Shown here: positions 1 through 7,064 of the stretch, one piece after another
Layout: every line of letters starts with the position of its first letter
Numbering within the stretch: position 1 is the first letter of the stretch
Assembly (NCBI GenBank): GCA_947176615.1
Contig: CAMWRO010000101.1
Span: 1-8,865 of the forward strand
Source: an uncultured Porphyromonadaceae bacterium
GTDB taxonomy: Bacteria > Bacteroidota > Bacteroidia > Bacteroidales > Muribaculaceae
Direction of reading: 5' to 3'
DNA: 8,865 bases
Position numbers and translations under genes: made by a program
The notes under the pieces: model-generated
The model's database searches: none
What the model was told of the DNA's origin: nothing
The model's input: the letters and a program-made list of their open reading frames with translations, nothing else

Positions 1-228
1 TTATTCTAAATCATAAATAATATAACGCTACCCGTGACGGCAGTAGTGGCTTATGTAAAACGGCTTTTACCCCTTGGGGGCCGGTGTGTTCTGACTCTCG
101 GAAACGGGATAGGCATAATAAACGCCTCCGGCTTTCTCGATGGTCTCAAAGACTTCCTCGCGGGTTGTCTGCGCCGGTGCGGCCAGCACAGCCGCCCCGA
201 GCATGAATATTGAAAAGAGTTTCTTCAT
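1..228 (-). pseudogene. Histidine-type phosphatase (branch 2, MINPP/phytase-like), 5' end only, broken by in-frame stops
   Basis: The first 53 codons encode a signal peptide (MKKLFSIFMLGAAVLAAPAQ) and a mature start containing GGVYYAYP and NTPAPKG, which I recognise from memory as the N-terminus of Bacteroidetes histidine phosphatases related to multiple inositol-polyphosphate phosphatase. A TAA (69-67) follows, but the same frame then reads KPFYISHYCRHG, TAG (30-28), RYIIYDLE, TAA (3-1). Intact relatives read about GYxPFYISHYGRHGSRY, so homology continues through the stops and the catalytic RHGxR motif is hit. An intact enzyme would be exported and remove phosphates from substrates such as inositol phosphates. 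I chose the start at 228 because MKKL begins a normal signal peptide; an in-frame ATG at 249 is possible. No CAAAnnTA (reverse-strand promoter core) lies between 229 and 342, so it was probably read through from susCD. True decay and sequence error at a contig end both remain possible. Confidence 0.72.
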
Positions 229-253
229 ATAAATCAATGTATGTTTCATTACA

Positions 254-332
254 GTGAAAGGTGAAAGGTGAAAGGTGAAGATAATACCTTTTTTATTTTT
301 TATTTGTTCTTTTCACCCTTCACCTTTCACTT
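254..332. repeat. Heptad-repeat inverted repeat (hairpin) between susD and the phosphatase
   Basis: The left arm (254-280) is three tandem GTGAAAG units plus GTGAAG. The right arm (312-332) is made of TTCACCC, TTCACCT and TTCACTT, which are the same heptad on the other strand. Bases 312-330 pair with 254-272, or shifted by one heptad with 261-279, over 19 bp with one mismatch; the spacer of about 32-39 nt is AT-rich. On the minus-strand transcript no T-run follows the hairpin, so it is not a classical terminator there; on the plus strand it is followed by T-rich sequence. It could stabilise the 3' end of susCD mRNA, reduce read-through, or be a slippage-prone simple repeat. Function is unknown. 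Confidence 0.8.
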
Positions 333-342
333 TTATTTCACT

Positions 343-2085
343 TTATTTTTTTACCGCTGATGTCGAGGTGTAGCCTTTGTTCTGTTTCAGCGTGGGGTTG
401 TTCATCAGTTCGCTTTCTGGGATGGGGAAAATGTTGAAATGTGAGTCCACATCGGTGCCTAGTCGTTCCTCACCTTTCCAGTCCCAGTTTTTGCCCGAAG
501 TGAACTTGCCGAAACGCACGAGGTCGGTGCGGCGCACACACTCCGAGGCAAGCTCGCGCTGACGCTCGGCAAGGATGAAGTCGAGGGTGAGCTGCGAGTC
601 GGAAATCTTGCCCGAAACGGTCGATTTGACTCCGGCAACGGCATAATTGTCGCTCATGTAGGCACGGCAGCGCACCTCGTTGACATAGTTGAGAGCATCA
701 GTGCGCGACCCGGCCGCGCCGCGAAGGATAGCCTCGGCAGCCATCAGGTAGGCATCGGCTGTGCGGAACAGCGGGAAATCAATCGAGACGTAAGTGTCGC
801 CTGAGGGACAGATTTGGTCATCACGGGTGACATTGCGCCACTTGATATAGCCGTATCCATAGGAGAACGTCGATGTCATCGCCATGTTGGGGTCCCAAGT
901 ATCCTTGACCTGATTGGGGAGCGCGGTCATGAACTGGGCGCGCTTGTCATTCTTGTTGTTACCCCAAGTATCGTTGGTGTCAAACATCACGTCGGCCGGG
1001 TCGAATGCATCGACAAGGGTCGTCTTGGAGCGCACGTTGCCCCATCCTTTGGACCCGACACCTGTGTTGTAAAGCTCATCCATCGGGCCGTTGACAAATG
1101 CCTTTACATAGAAGTTGGTACCGGCCGAGCTCTGGGCATGGATGCCGTCCTGAACGAGAGGCCAGATTATTTCGCGGCAAGTGTTGTTGTCGGCAAGGAA
1201 GATGTGGCGGTAGTCCGACGCGAGAGGATAAACGTTGCTTTCGATGACCTTCTTGGAATAGGTCAGCGCGTCGTTGTAGTGGTTTTCGCCGATCCAAGTC
1301 TCGGCATTGAGATACATGCGCGAGAGGAGGAACCAAGCGGCAACACGGTCGACATGGGCATAGGGAGCGGCTCCGGGAGCGGCGAGGAGGTCAAGGCTAC
1401 CCTCGGTCTCGCCCGAGACAGCCTTGATTTCACCAAGAGCATAATCGAAAATCGCCTTGCGGGTCCACTGCTCGGGAAGGTCTTTCACGCCGGTGTTCTC
1501 ATCGACCATAGGCACGTCGCCAAAGAGGTCGCAGAGCATCGAGTAGCAGTAGGCGCGGATAAAACGGGCCTCGGCGCGATAAGTGAGATAATCATCTTTC
1601 ATCTCGTTCCACAGTCCGCGCGACTGGAGCTTTGACTCGGTACACTCGCGCAGGAACTCGTTGCAGTAGGCAATCGCCATGTAGAGTCGCTGGTAGGTCC
1701 ATGTGACGACAAGCGCGTTGGAGGCATCCCAAGTGATGTTGAGACACTTGCGCAGACCGTTGGACGAGGAGGGCATCAGGAAATTGTCGGTGGGAAGTTC
1801 CTGTATATAGAACAGCAGGCGCACATATCCCGAGTAACCCTCGTTGGCACCCTGAAGGTCGCCGTTGCCGCCGTCGCCGCCGTTCTGGCCTGTCAGAATC
1901 AGGGAGCCGTAACACTTGGCAAGCACACCCATGTAACCCTCGGTGGTGACATATACCTGATCTCCGACAAGCTGGGTGTCGTCAATCGGCATGGTGTCAA
2001 GGTCGTTGAAACATGACGACAGCATCGCGCAGCACCCGACTGCCGCCATCAGTGAAAATAATATTTTATTGATTGTCTTTTTCAT
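343..2085 (-). CDS. SusD/RagB-family nutrient-binding outer-membrane lipoprotein
   Basis: This 580-residue protein is the surface-exposed, substrate-binding lid of a SusCD importer. Residues 1-24 form a lipoprotein signal peptide with lipobox LSSC and Cys25 as the lipidation site. The SusD TPR core is recognisable at 169-196 (AEARFIRAYCYSMLCDLFGD followed by VPMV). QELPTD (96-101) and CNEFLRE (141-147) also fit. Near the C-terminus are the family's RRTDLVRFGKF and FPIPESEL segments. The Gly/Asp/Asn-rich stretch TGQNGGDGGNGDLQG (65-79) followed by NEGYSGYVR resembles, from memory, the SusD branch that includes glycan-binding SusD proteins; this is weak evidence for a carbohydrate ligand. The start lies 12 bp after the susC stop with no strong ribosome site, so it is co-transcribed with susC. 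Length is normal. The exact ligand cannot be read from the sequence. Confidence 0.95.
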   Translation of the reverse strand: MKKTINKILFSLMAAVGCCAMLSSCFNDLDTMPIDDTQLVGDQVYVTTEGYMGVLAKCYGSLILTGQNGGDGGNGDLQGANEGYSGYVRLLFYIQELPTDNFLMPSSSNGLRKCLNITWDASNALVVTWTYQRLYMAIAYCNEFLRECTESKLQSRGLWNEMKDDYLTYRAEARFIRAYCYSMLCDLFGDVPMVDENTGVKDLPEQWTRKAIFDYALGEIKAVSGETEGSLDLLAAPGAAPYAHVDRVAAWFLLSRMYLNAETWIGENHYNDALTYSKKVIESNVYPLASDYRHIFLADNNTCREIIWPLVQDGIHAQSSAGTNFYVKAFVNGPMDELYNTGVGSKGWGNVRSKTTLVDAFDPADVMFDTNDTWGNNKNDKRAQFMTALPNQVKDTWDPNMAMTSTFSYGYGYIKWRNVTRDDQICPSGDTYVSIDFPLFRTADAYLMAAEAILRGAAGSRTDALNYVNEVRCRAYMSDNYAVAGVKSTVSGKISDSQLTLDFILAERQRELASECVRRTDLVRFGKFTSGKNWDWKGEERLGTDVDSHFNIFPIPESELMNNPTLKQNKGYTSTSAVKK

Positions 2086-2097
2086 TGTTCCGTTGTT

Positions 2098-5061
2098 TTA
2101 GAAGTTAAGGTTAAGACCGAGGCTGAACGTGCGGGGACGCGGATACATCTTGCGGTCGATACCGTTGTAAAGCTCAGGGTCGATGCCCGAATAATGGGTA
2201 AAGGTGCAGACGTTGCTGACACCGAGCGTCACGCGCAGGTTGCTTGTCTTGTTCCACAGACGCGGGAAGGTGTAGCCGAGCGTGATGTTGTCGATGCGGA
2301 AGAACGAGCCGTCCTCAAGGAAAAGGTCGCTGTACTGCTGCTGGGTGTCAAAACCGAGCTCGGCAGTCGACTTGAGGATATTGGAGAACGAGCCTTGGTC
2401 ACTGTAGGTCGACTGGAGATACTGGTCGCCGCGCACATAGTTGTAGACATAGTTGCCGAATGCACCGTGGCCGCTGATGCCGAGGTCCCAGTTCCTGTAG
2501 CTCAGGCGGGTGTTGAAGCCGAGCAGCGAGTGAGGCATCGCGCTCTTGTCGGTCGCATACTTGGTCTCGGTAGTGCCGACACTGCCGTCGGGCTGGATAT
2601 ATTTCCCTTCAAGGGGCTTGCCGTTCTCGTCATAGGCCTGCTTGGCGAGGTAGAAGGTATAGGGGGTGTGGTCGACCATGAATACCTGAACAAATTTGCC
2701 TGTTCCCGAGATGTCGCCGGTGGTGACATAGTTCTGATCCGAGTCAACGACATTGAGCTTGGTAATCTTGGACTGCTGCCATGTGTAGTTGAAGCCAATT
2801 GTCCAGTTCCAGTCCTTGGTATCGACAGGCACGAAGTTGAGGGCAAGCTCGACACCCTGATTTTCCATCGAGCCGATGTTGGTGGTGATTACCGGGGCAT
2901 AGTTTACACCGGCGGGGACAGCGATGGTATTGAGAAGGTCCTTGGTGAATCGCTTGTAGTAGTCGACCGAACCAAAGATGCGGTTCTGGAGGAATCCGAA
3001 GTCGATGCCGGCGTTCCATGTGGTCGTGGTCTCCCACTTGATGTCGCTGTCGTAGCCGTTGGGACGGTACATCTTATACCACTCGTTGCCAAAGAGGTAC
3101 ATCGATTCGGGATAAGAGACGCTGAAAGTGGTCATCCACGGGTAGTCGTTGCCTATGTCCTGCTGACCGGTGACACCGTAGCCGACACGCACCTTGAAAT
3201 CTGACATCACATCCTGTTCCTTCATGAAATCCTCCTCGATAACGCGCCATGCGAGAGCTACCGACGGGAAGTAACCCCAGCGGTTGTCCTTGGAGAATCG
3301 CGACGAGGCATCGGCACGGAGAGTGGCGGTGACGAGATAGCGGTTGTCAAACGAGTAGTTGACACGGCCATAGAGAGACAGCAGATAATACTCTGATTCA
3401 TAGTGGGTGGGCGACGAGAGTTCTTCGCCGTAGGTGTCGTTGAAGGTCGCATTGTACTTTTTCCAGAAATGCTGCCATCCGTAACCGCCCATGACCGAGA
3501 AGTCGTGACGGCCCCACTTGTGGCCATAGTTTCCAAAAATATCGAGGAGATAATTGCGCTTGTTCTGTTTTCCGTTGTTGACAAGACCTGTTCCGTCTTT
3601 CTGATTGCCGGTGTACATCATTCCGGCCAGTTCGGGCACTGTGCGGTCATATTTGGACTGGAGCACGTCATATCCGAGGTTGACGTTCAGCTGAAGGTCT
3701 TCAAGCCCGTGGACGCGGTAATTGATGGCCGCGCTGCCGATTGAGCGGGTAACCTTGTTGATGCGCTTGTCGAGTTCAAGTGTGGCGACAGGGTTGTCAG
3801 TCTGAATAGCCATCGGGGAATCGCCGTTTTTCCAGATGAAGTAGCCGAGACCGGGGTCGGTCGAGGCGGTTGAGCTGCCGGTCATGACAGGGCGTGTGGG
3901 GTCATAACGCAGTGCGTTTCCGACAACCGAATTGTCGACCAGCGCGTTGCGTTCATATGAGAACTTGGCATTGAGATTGAGTGTCAGGTGGTCGTTGAGG
4001 AGCGACGGGGTCAGGGCGACACCGGCTGTGGCACGCTGATAATTGTTGGTCTTGATGACACCGTCCTGATTGGTATATCCGCCCGACACACGGTAAGGTG
4101 TATTGATGGCTTTGATTTTGCCGGCAACCGAGAGGTTATGCTCGGTACCGAAAGCCGAGCGATAGATTTCGTCCTGCCAGTCAGTCTCGGAGGTGCCGAA
4201 CACGACGTCAGAGGGAACACCGGTCACTTTGGGGACAAACTCACGGAACTCGTCGGGAGAAAGCACGTCGAGACGCTTGGCTGTGTGGCTGACTGTGAAG
4301 TTGCCCGAATAGGAAACTTTGAGCCCGTCAGTGCCGCGCTTGGTCGTGATGACAATCACACCGTTGGACGCGCGCGAACCATATATAGCGGTGGCCGATG
4401 CGTCTTTAAGCACTGTGAATGTCTCGATATCCTCGGGGTTGATACCGCCGATGAGATTGGACGCACCCTCGATAGCGGAGTTGTCGACCGGCACGCCGTC
4501 GATTACAAACAGAGGGTCGTTGGATGCCGACAGAGACGCGCCGCTGCGGATGCGCACCTGCGAGCCTGAACCGGGCGCACCTGACGACGAAACGACATTG
4601 ACACCGGCAATCTTGCCGACGAGCGCGTCCTGAACGCTGACACGGCTGCCGCGGTTGAGGTCATCGGGCTTGATGGCCGTTACCGATCCGGTGGCATCAC
4701 TTTTCTTGACACTGCCGTAACCGATGACAAGTACTTCGTCAAGAAGCTCGGCATCCTGCTTCATCACGATGCCGCTTTTAAGCTCGGGAGAATCAGCCGA
4801 AACCTCCGCTGTCAGACAGCCTACATAGCTGATGACAAGCGTGGATTTTTCAGAAGGCACCGTGATGGTGAAATTGCCGTCAAAGTCGGTGGCGGCTGCG
4901 GTCGAGGTCCCTTTTACAGTTACTGTCGCACCGATTACCGGTTCTTGCTGCTCGTCGATTACCAGACCTGTTACCTTAATCTGGGCAAACGACATCAACG
5001 CAGCCATGAGAAATGTGGCAAACCACATCTTTCTCAATCCTGAATTGCTTGGTTGTTTCAT
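2098..5061 (-). CDS. SusC/RagA-family TonB-dependent outer-membrane transporter
   Basis: This 987-residue protein is the barrel through which the SusCD complex imports ligand into the periplasm using TonB energy. In order: a signal peptide (about 1-26, ending MSFA before QIKV); a carboxypeptidase-regulatory-like domain (about 28-103, with GATVTVKGT and TDFDGNF) typical of SusC; the segment DEVLVIGYG (108-116), where the TonB box and the start of the plug are expected; the plug (about 118-243), with VRIRSG, DPLFVIDGVPVD and the family hallmark LKDASATAIYGSRASNGV; then the 22-strand barrel ending in FSLGLNLNF, with the terminal Phe used for barrel assembly. Length is typical (about 950-1100) and no frame break is seen. 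It is first in the susCD operon, 197 bp downstream of the regulator gene on the same strand. No strong Shine-Dalgarno sequence precedes the ATG, which is usual for this phylum. Confidence 0.96.
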   Translation of the reverse strand: MKQPSNSGLRKMWFATFLMAALMSFAQIKVTGLVIDEQQEPVIGATVTVKGTSTAAATDFDGNFTITVPSEKSTLVISYVGCLTAEVSADSPELKSGIVMKQDAELLDEVLVIGYGSVKKSDATGSVTAIKPDDLNRGSRVSVQDALVGKIAGVNVVSSSGAPGSGSQVRIRSGASLSASNDPLFVIDGVPVDNSAIEGASNLIGGINPEDIETFTVLKDASATAIYGSRASNGVIVITTKRGTDGLKVSYSGNFTVSHTAKRLDVLSPDEFREFVPKVTGVPSDVVFGTSETDWQDEIYRSAFGTEHNLSVAGKIKAINTPYRVSGGYTNQDGVIKTNNYQRATAGVALTPSLLNDHLTLNLNAKFSYERNALVDNSVVGNALRYDPTRPVMTGSSTASTDPGLGYFIWKNGDSPMAIQTDNPVATLELDKRINKVTRSIGSAAINYRVHGLEDLQLNVNLGYDVLQSKYDRTVPELAGMMYTGNQKDGTGLVNNGKQNKRNYLLDIFGNYGHKWGRHDFSVMGGYGWQHFWKKYNATFNDTYGEELSSPTHYESEYYLLSLYGRVNYSFDNRYLVTATLRADASSRFSKDNRWGYFPSVALAWRVIEEDFMKEQDVMSDFKVRVGYGVTGQQDIGNDYPWMTTFSVSYPESMYLFGNEWYKMYRPNGYDSDIKWETTTTWNAGIDFGFLQNRIFGSVDYYKRFTKDLLNTIAVPAGVNYAPVITTNIGSMENQGVELALNFVPVDTKDWNWTIGFNYTWQQSKITKLNVVDSDQNYVTTGDISGTGKFVQVFMVDHTPYTFYLAKQAYDENGKPLEGKYIQPDGSVGTTETKYATDKSAMPHSLLGFNTRLSYRNWDLGISGHGAFGNYVYNYVRGDQYLQSTYSDQGSFSNILKSTAELGFDTQQQYSDLFLEDGSFFRIDNITLGYTFPRLWNKTSNLRVTLGVSNVCTFTHYSGIDPELYNGIDRKMYPRPRTFSLGLNLNF

Positions 5062-5096
5062 TAAAGAGTGTTATTTAAGGTTAATTTTGTTCATGG

Positions 5097-5104
5097 CAAA
5101 ATTA
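5097..5104 (-). promoter_or_regulatory. Candidate susC promoter, -7 element
   Basis: On the minus strand this reads TAATTTTG, an exact match to the Bacteroidetes -7 consensus TAnnTTTG. Transcription would begin near 5093, giving a leader of about 32 nt before the susC ATG. No TTTG occurs at the expected -33 position (about 5124-5128), which would suit a promoter that needs an activator. Confidence 0.5.
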
Positions 5105-5138
5105 GCTATAAAAAGACACCCATTATCTTCCCCGGCCG

Positions 5139-5159
5139 GCAAAGTAAGCCGCAAAGTAA
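5139..5159. promoter_or_regulatory. Direct repeat upstream of susC, possible activator site
   Basis: GCAAAGTAA occurs twice, at 5139-5147 and 5151-5159, with a 12 bp period, close to one helical turn. The copies would centre near -50 and -62 relative to the predicted susC start, a usual place for an activator. The neighbouring regulator, with its C-terminal HTH, is the natural candidate to bind here. The repeat is seen directly; the function is inferred. Confidence 0.4.
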
Positions 5160-5176
5160 ATTGTATTTTTTACAAT
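5160..5176. repeat. Short perfect inverted repeat, ATTGTA-TTTTT-TACAAT
   Basis: Six-base arms (5160-5165 and 5171-5176) flank five T residues, directly next to the GCAAAGTAA direct repeats. It is AT-rich and could arise by chance; an operator half-site pair is possible. No function can be assigned. Confidence 0.25.
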
Positions 5177-5208
5177 CAATCTTTCAATTGACTGCATATC
5201 ACAGTATT

Positions 5209-5265
5209 AAAAATCGACATAACATTTGGAATGTAACATTTGATATGGGGATAAAATGTTATGTC
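5209..5265 (-). terminator. Candidate terminator or attenuator at the end of the regulator gene
   Basis: A perfect 12 bp inverted repeat, GACATAACATTT (5216-5227) and AAATGTTATGTC (5254-5265), has a 26 nt loop and includes the regulator's TAA stop. On the minus strand the stem is followed after two bases by TTTTT (5213-5209), as in an intrinsic terminator. The stem is AT-rich and the loop long, so termination would be weak. A third copy of the motif, TAACATTTG at 5234-5242, lies inside the loop, so the site could instead be a protein-binding operator. Confidence 0.4.
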
Positions 5266-6932
5266 ATCAGCTCCTGAACGCGTGTTGCAAACTCCTTTTT
5301 AGGCACGATGGCGGTATTGCGGACCCTCATGCGGTAATTGTAGACCGTCTGCGGCGAGTAGTTCAGGAAAGCTGCAATCTTAGTGCTGTCAGTGATGCCG
5401 AGACGCACAAGGGCATAGATGCGCAGCTCGGGGGTCAGCAGCTCTCCGGCGGGGGGATAAATGCGTCCCTCGGGAGCAAGCAGCTTGTTGAACTCCTCGA
5501 CAAAGTCGGGGAAGATGTCAAGAAATATCGCGTCAAATCGGGAAAGGAACGCTTTCATCGACGCGGCCCGCATCGGCTTGGATAGCGTGGCCTCCACCTC
5601 TTTTATCTGCCCTACCTTTATCTGCCGCGCAAGCTGCTGGCGGAACTTTTCGGTGTCATCGACATAACCGGCACACATGCTGAACAGATACCCGATATAT
5701 TCCTCCTTGACATGGTTGGACTCCTCCAGCCGGTCATTGACAGTTTTCAGTTCGGCAATAAGTCCGTCGAGACGGTTTTTCATCTCCTCCAGCTCCCCGT
5801 TACAGCGGTCAAGCCTCTCCCGCTCGGCGTTGAGACGGCGGTTGCGCGATTTCAGCAGCAACAGCATCACTGCCGAGACCACGCCGAGAGCCAGCAGCGA
5901 CAAAATTACCCACGTCTTGTTACGGGCCGTGCGCTGCGTCTGAAGCTCGAAAGCATCGTTGATGACCGGCACCATGTCGGCAATCTGATACACGCGGCTG
6001 CGGGCATTGCACGCCTTGATGTCGCTAAGCGAGCAGGTTATATAACGGTAGGCGCGCTCGCTGTCACCTTCCTCGTTGAGTATATAGGCGAGCTCCTGAA
6101 GGGCGACATATTTCTTGGTGCACCTGCGGATATCCTGAATGGCCGACCGGGCAAGATAGTTTATTGCCCGGTTCTTGTCACCGAGCATCTGATAGGTCTC
6201 TCCTATCAGATGGGCCATCGTCGCCGTGCAGATTTCAGCCGAATCGGGGGCACTGCTGTTGAGATAGCCGAGATACAGGTCAAGAGCCTCCTGCGGTTTT
6301 CCGAGCAGCTTGTATTTCTCGGCAAGGTTCAACACTTGGTTCCAAGTCCCGGGTGCCGACATGCGGCTCATCGAGTCACGGTATTCCACGAGTTTCGAGC
6401 GATAGCGGCCTGCCTCGCTGCGAGGTTTCGTGGCCTCGTAGAGTGACATTAACAAGGAACAGTAACGGTTAAGGTATTCGCGACGCAACGGTCCCGCGGA
6501 GAGAAACGGCATACTGTCGAGCATCGCATGCGAGCGGTCATAATTGCCGACTCCTTTCAATGCCTCGGCCATCATCAGCTTGGCGCGCCACGGCGCGAGA
6601 GTGTCGCCATGAACTGAGCGGGACAACTCTATGCACATACCGGCCACGCTCAACGCCGTGTCCATGCTGTAGTTCTTGTATTCGTCAAACAGCTCCCGGG
6701 CAATACCGAAACGGGCCGAATCGTCGATTGCACAGTCAAGTTCATGACGCAGACGGTCGATTCTCATTCGCTTGGCTCGCTCATGCAGATCCTTACGGCT
6801 TATTTCACGGTCGAGCTTGACAAGAAGCTTCCGCCCCTCGGCATCACATGCAGATGTAGTAGAAAAGCATCCGGCGATAAGAATAATCACAGGAAACACT
6901 ATTAAGCACAGTGATGTTTTCAATGGTCTCAT
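5259..6932 (-). CDS. DUF6377-type transmembrane HTH regulator with periplasmic TPR domain
   Basis: This 557-residue protein is probably a one-component membrane regulator of the adjacent susCD genes. The N-terminus is hydrophobic with a possible lipobox (LIAGC, Cys22), so it is exported or lipid-anchored. Residues about 45-335 are helical TPR-like repeats, for example LIGETYQMLGDKNRAINYLA (242-261), and would sense ligand in the periplasm. A transmembrane helix spans 341-360 (WVILSLLALGVVSAVMLLLL) and is followed by a basic KSRNRR stop-transfer segment. A coiled coil covers about 363-408. The C-terminal cytoplasmic part begins HVKEEYIGYLFSMCAGYVD, and 499-540 contain an HTH of the LuxR-like type (LTPELRIYALVRLG, then IAAFLNYSPQTVYNYRMRVR). 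This layout matches, from memory, the DUF6377 proteins found beside SusCD loci in Bacteroidetes. It has no kinase or receiver domain. It lies just upstream of susC on the same strand and has its own promoter. Confidence 0.85.
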   Translation of the reverse strand: MRPLKTSLCLIVFPVIILIAGCFSTTSACDAEGRKLLVKLDREISRKDLHERAKRMRIDRLRHELDCAIDDSARFGIARELFDEYKNYSMDTALSVAGMCIELSRSVHGDTLAPWRAKLMMAEALKGVGNYDRSHAMLDSMPFLSAGPLRREYLNRYCSLLMSLYEATKPRSEAGRYRSKLVEYRDSMSRMSAPGTWNQVLNLAEKYKLLGKPQEALDLYLGYLNSSAPDSAEICTATMAHLIGETYQMLGDKNRAINYLARSAIQDIRRCTKKYVALQELAYILNEEGDSERAYRYITCSLSDIKACNARSRVYQIADMVPVINDAFELQTQRTARNKTWVILSLLALGVVSAVMLLLLKSRNRRLNAERERLDRCNGELEEMKNRLDGLIAELKTVNDRLEESNHVKEEYIGYLFSMCAGYVDDTEKFRQQLARQIKVGQIKEVEATLSKPMRAASMKAFLSRFDAIFLDIFPDFVEEFNKLLAPEGRIYPPAGELLTPELRIYALVRLGITDSTKIAAFLNYSPQTVYNYRMRVRNTAIVPKKEFATRVQELMT

Positions 6933-6986
6933 AAGATGGATACAATCTCAACAGGTAAGCAGATAATTGTTTACAAATAACGCTTA

Positions 6987-7018
6987 CAAATGTACACATT
7001 TTTTTAAAATCCCGCAAA
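6987..7018 (-). promoter_or_regulatory. Candidate promoter of the regulator gene
   Basis: On the minus strand, TTTG (7018-7015) and TACATTTG (6994-6987) are separated by 20 bp. Both elements and the spacing match the Bacteroidetes -33/-7 consensus, TTTG then TAnnTTTG. Transcription would begin near 6983, leaving a leader of about 50 nt to the ATG at 6932. This is the best promoter match in the window. Confidence 0.65.
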
Positions 7019-7025
7019 AAATACC

Positions 7026-7033
7026 TATATTTG
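7026..7033 (+). promoter_or_regulatory. Candidate promoter (-7 element) of the dehydrogenase gene
   Basis: TATATTTG is an exact match to TAnnTTTG. The -33 position (about 7001-7005) is only a T-run, so the upstream element is imperfect. The predicted start, near 7037, gives a leader of about 166 nt before the ATG at 7203. The -33 element of the divergent regulator promoter (7015-7018) lies between the two elements of this promoter. Confidence 0.45.
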
Positions 7034-7064
7034 CAATTAAGTGAGTATTGGAATTTATTTAATA

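Noticed and set aside
1..69. Stop-codon recoding (TAA/TAG read as an amino acid)
   Set aside because: The other genes in the window end normally with TAA, TAG or TGA at family-typical lengths and have no internal stops, so a changed code is not supported.
67..228. A complete small secreted protein of 53 residues
   Set aside because: The frame after the TAA continues to match the phosphatase family (KPFYISHY, RHG), so this is the front of a larger broken gene and not a separate peptide gene.
814..1635. Long open frame on the plus strand opposite susD (273 codons)
   Set aside because: It is the antisense of a clear SusD gene. GC-rich codon use leaves the reverse strand open; the translation shows no domain, signal peptide or family motif.
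2194..3204. Long open frame on the plus strand opposite susC (336 codons)
   Set aside because: Same explanation: antisense to the SusC barrel, with a low-complexity Val/Ala/Glu-rich translation and no recognisable motif.
5712..6446. Open frame on the plus strand opposite the regulator (244 codons)
   Set aside because: Antisense to a well-supported regulator with TPR, membrane and HTH segments; no coding features of its own.
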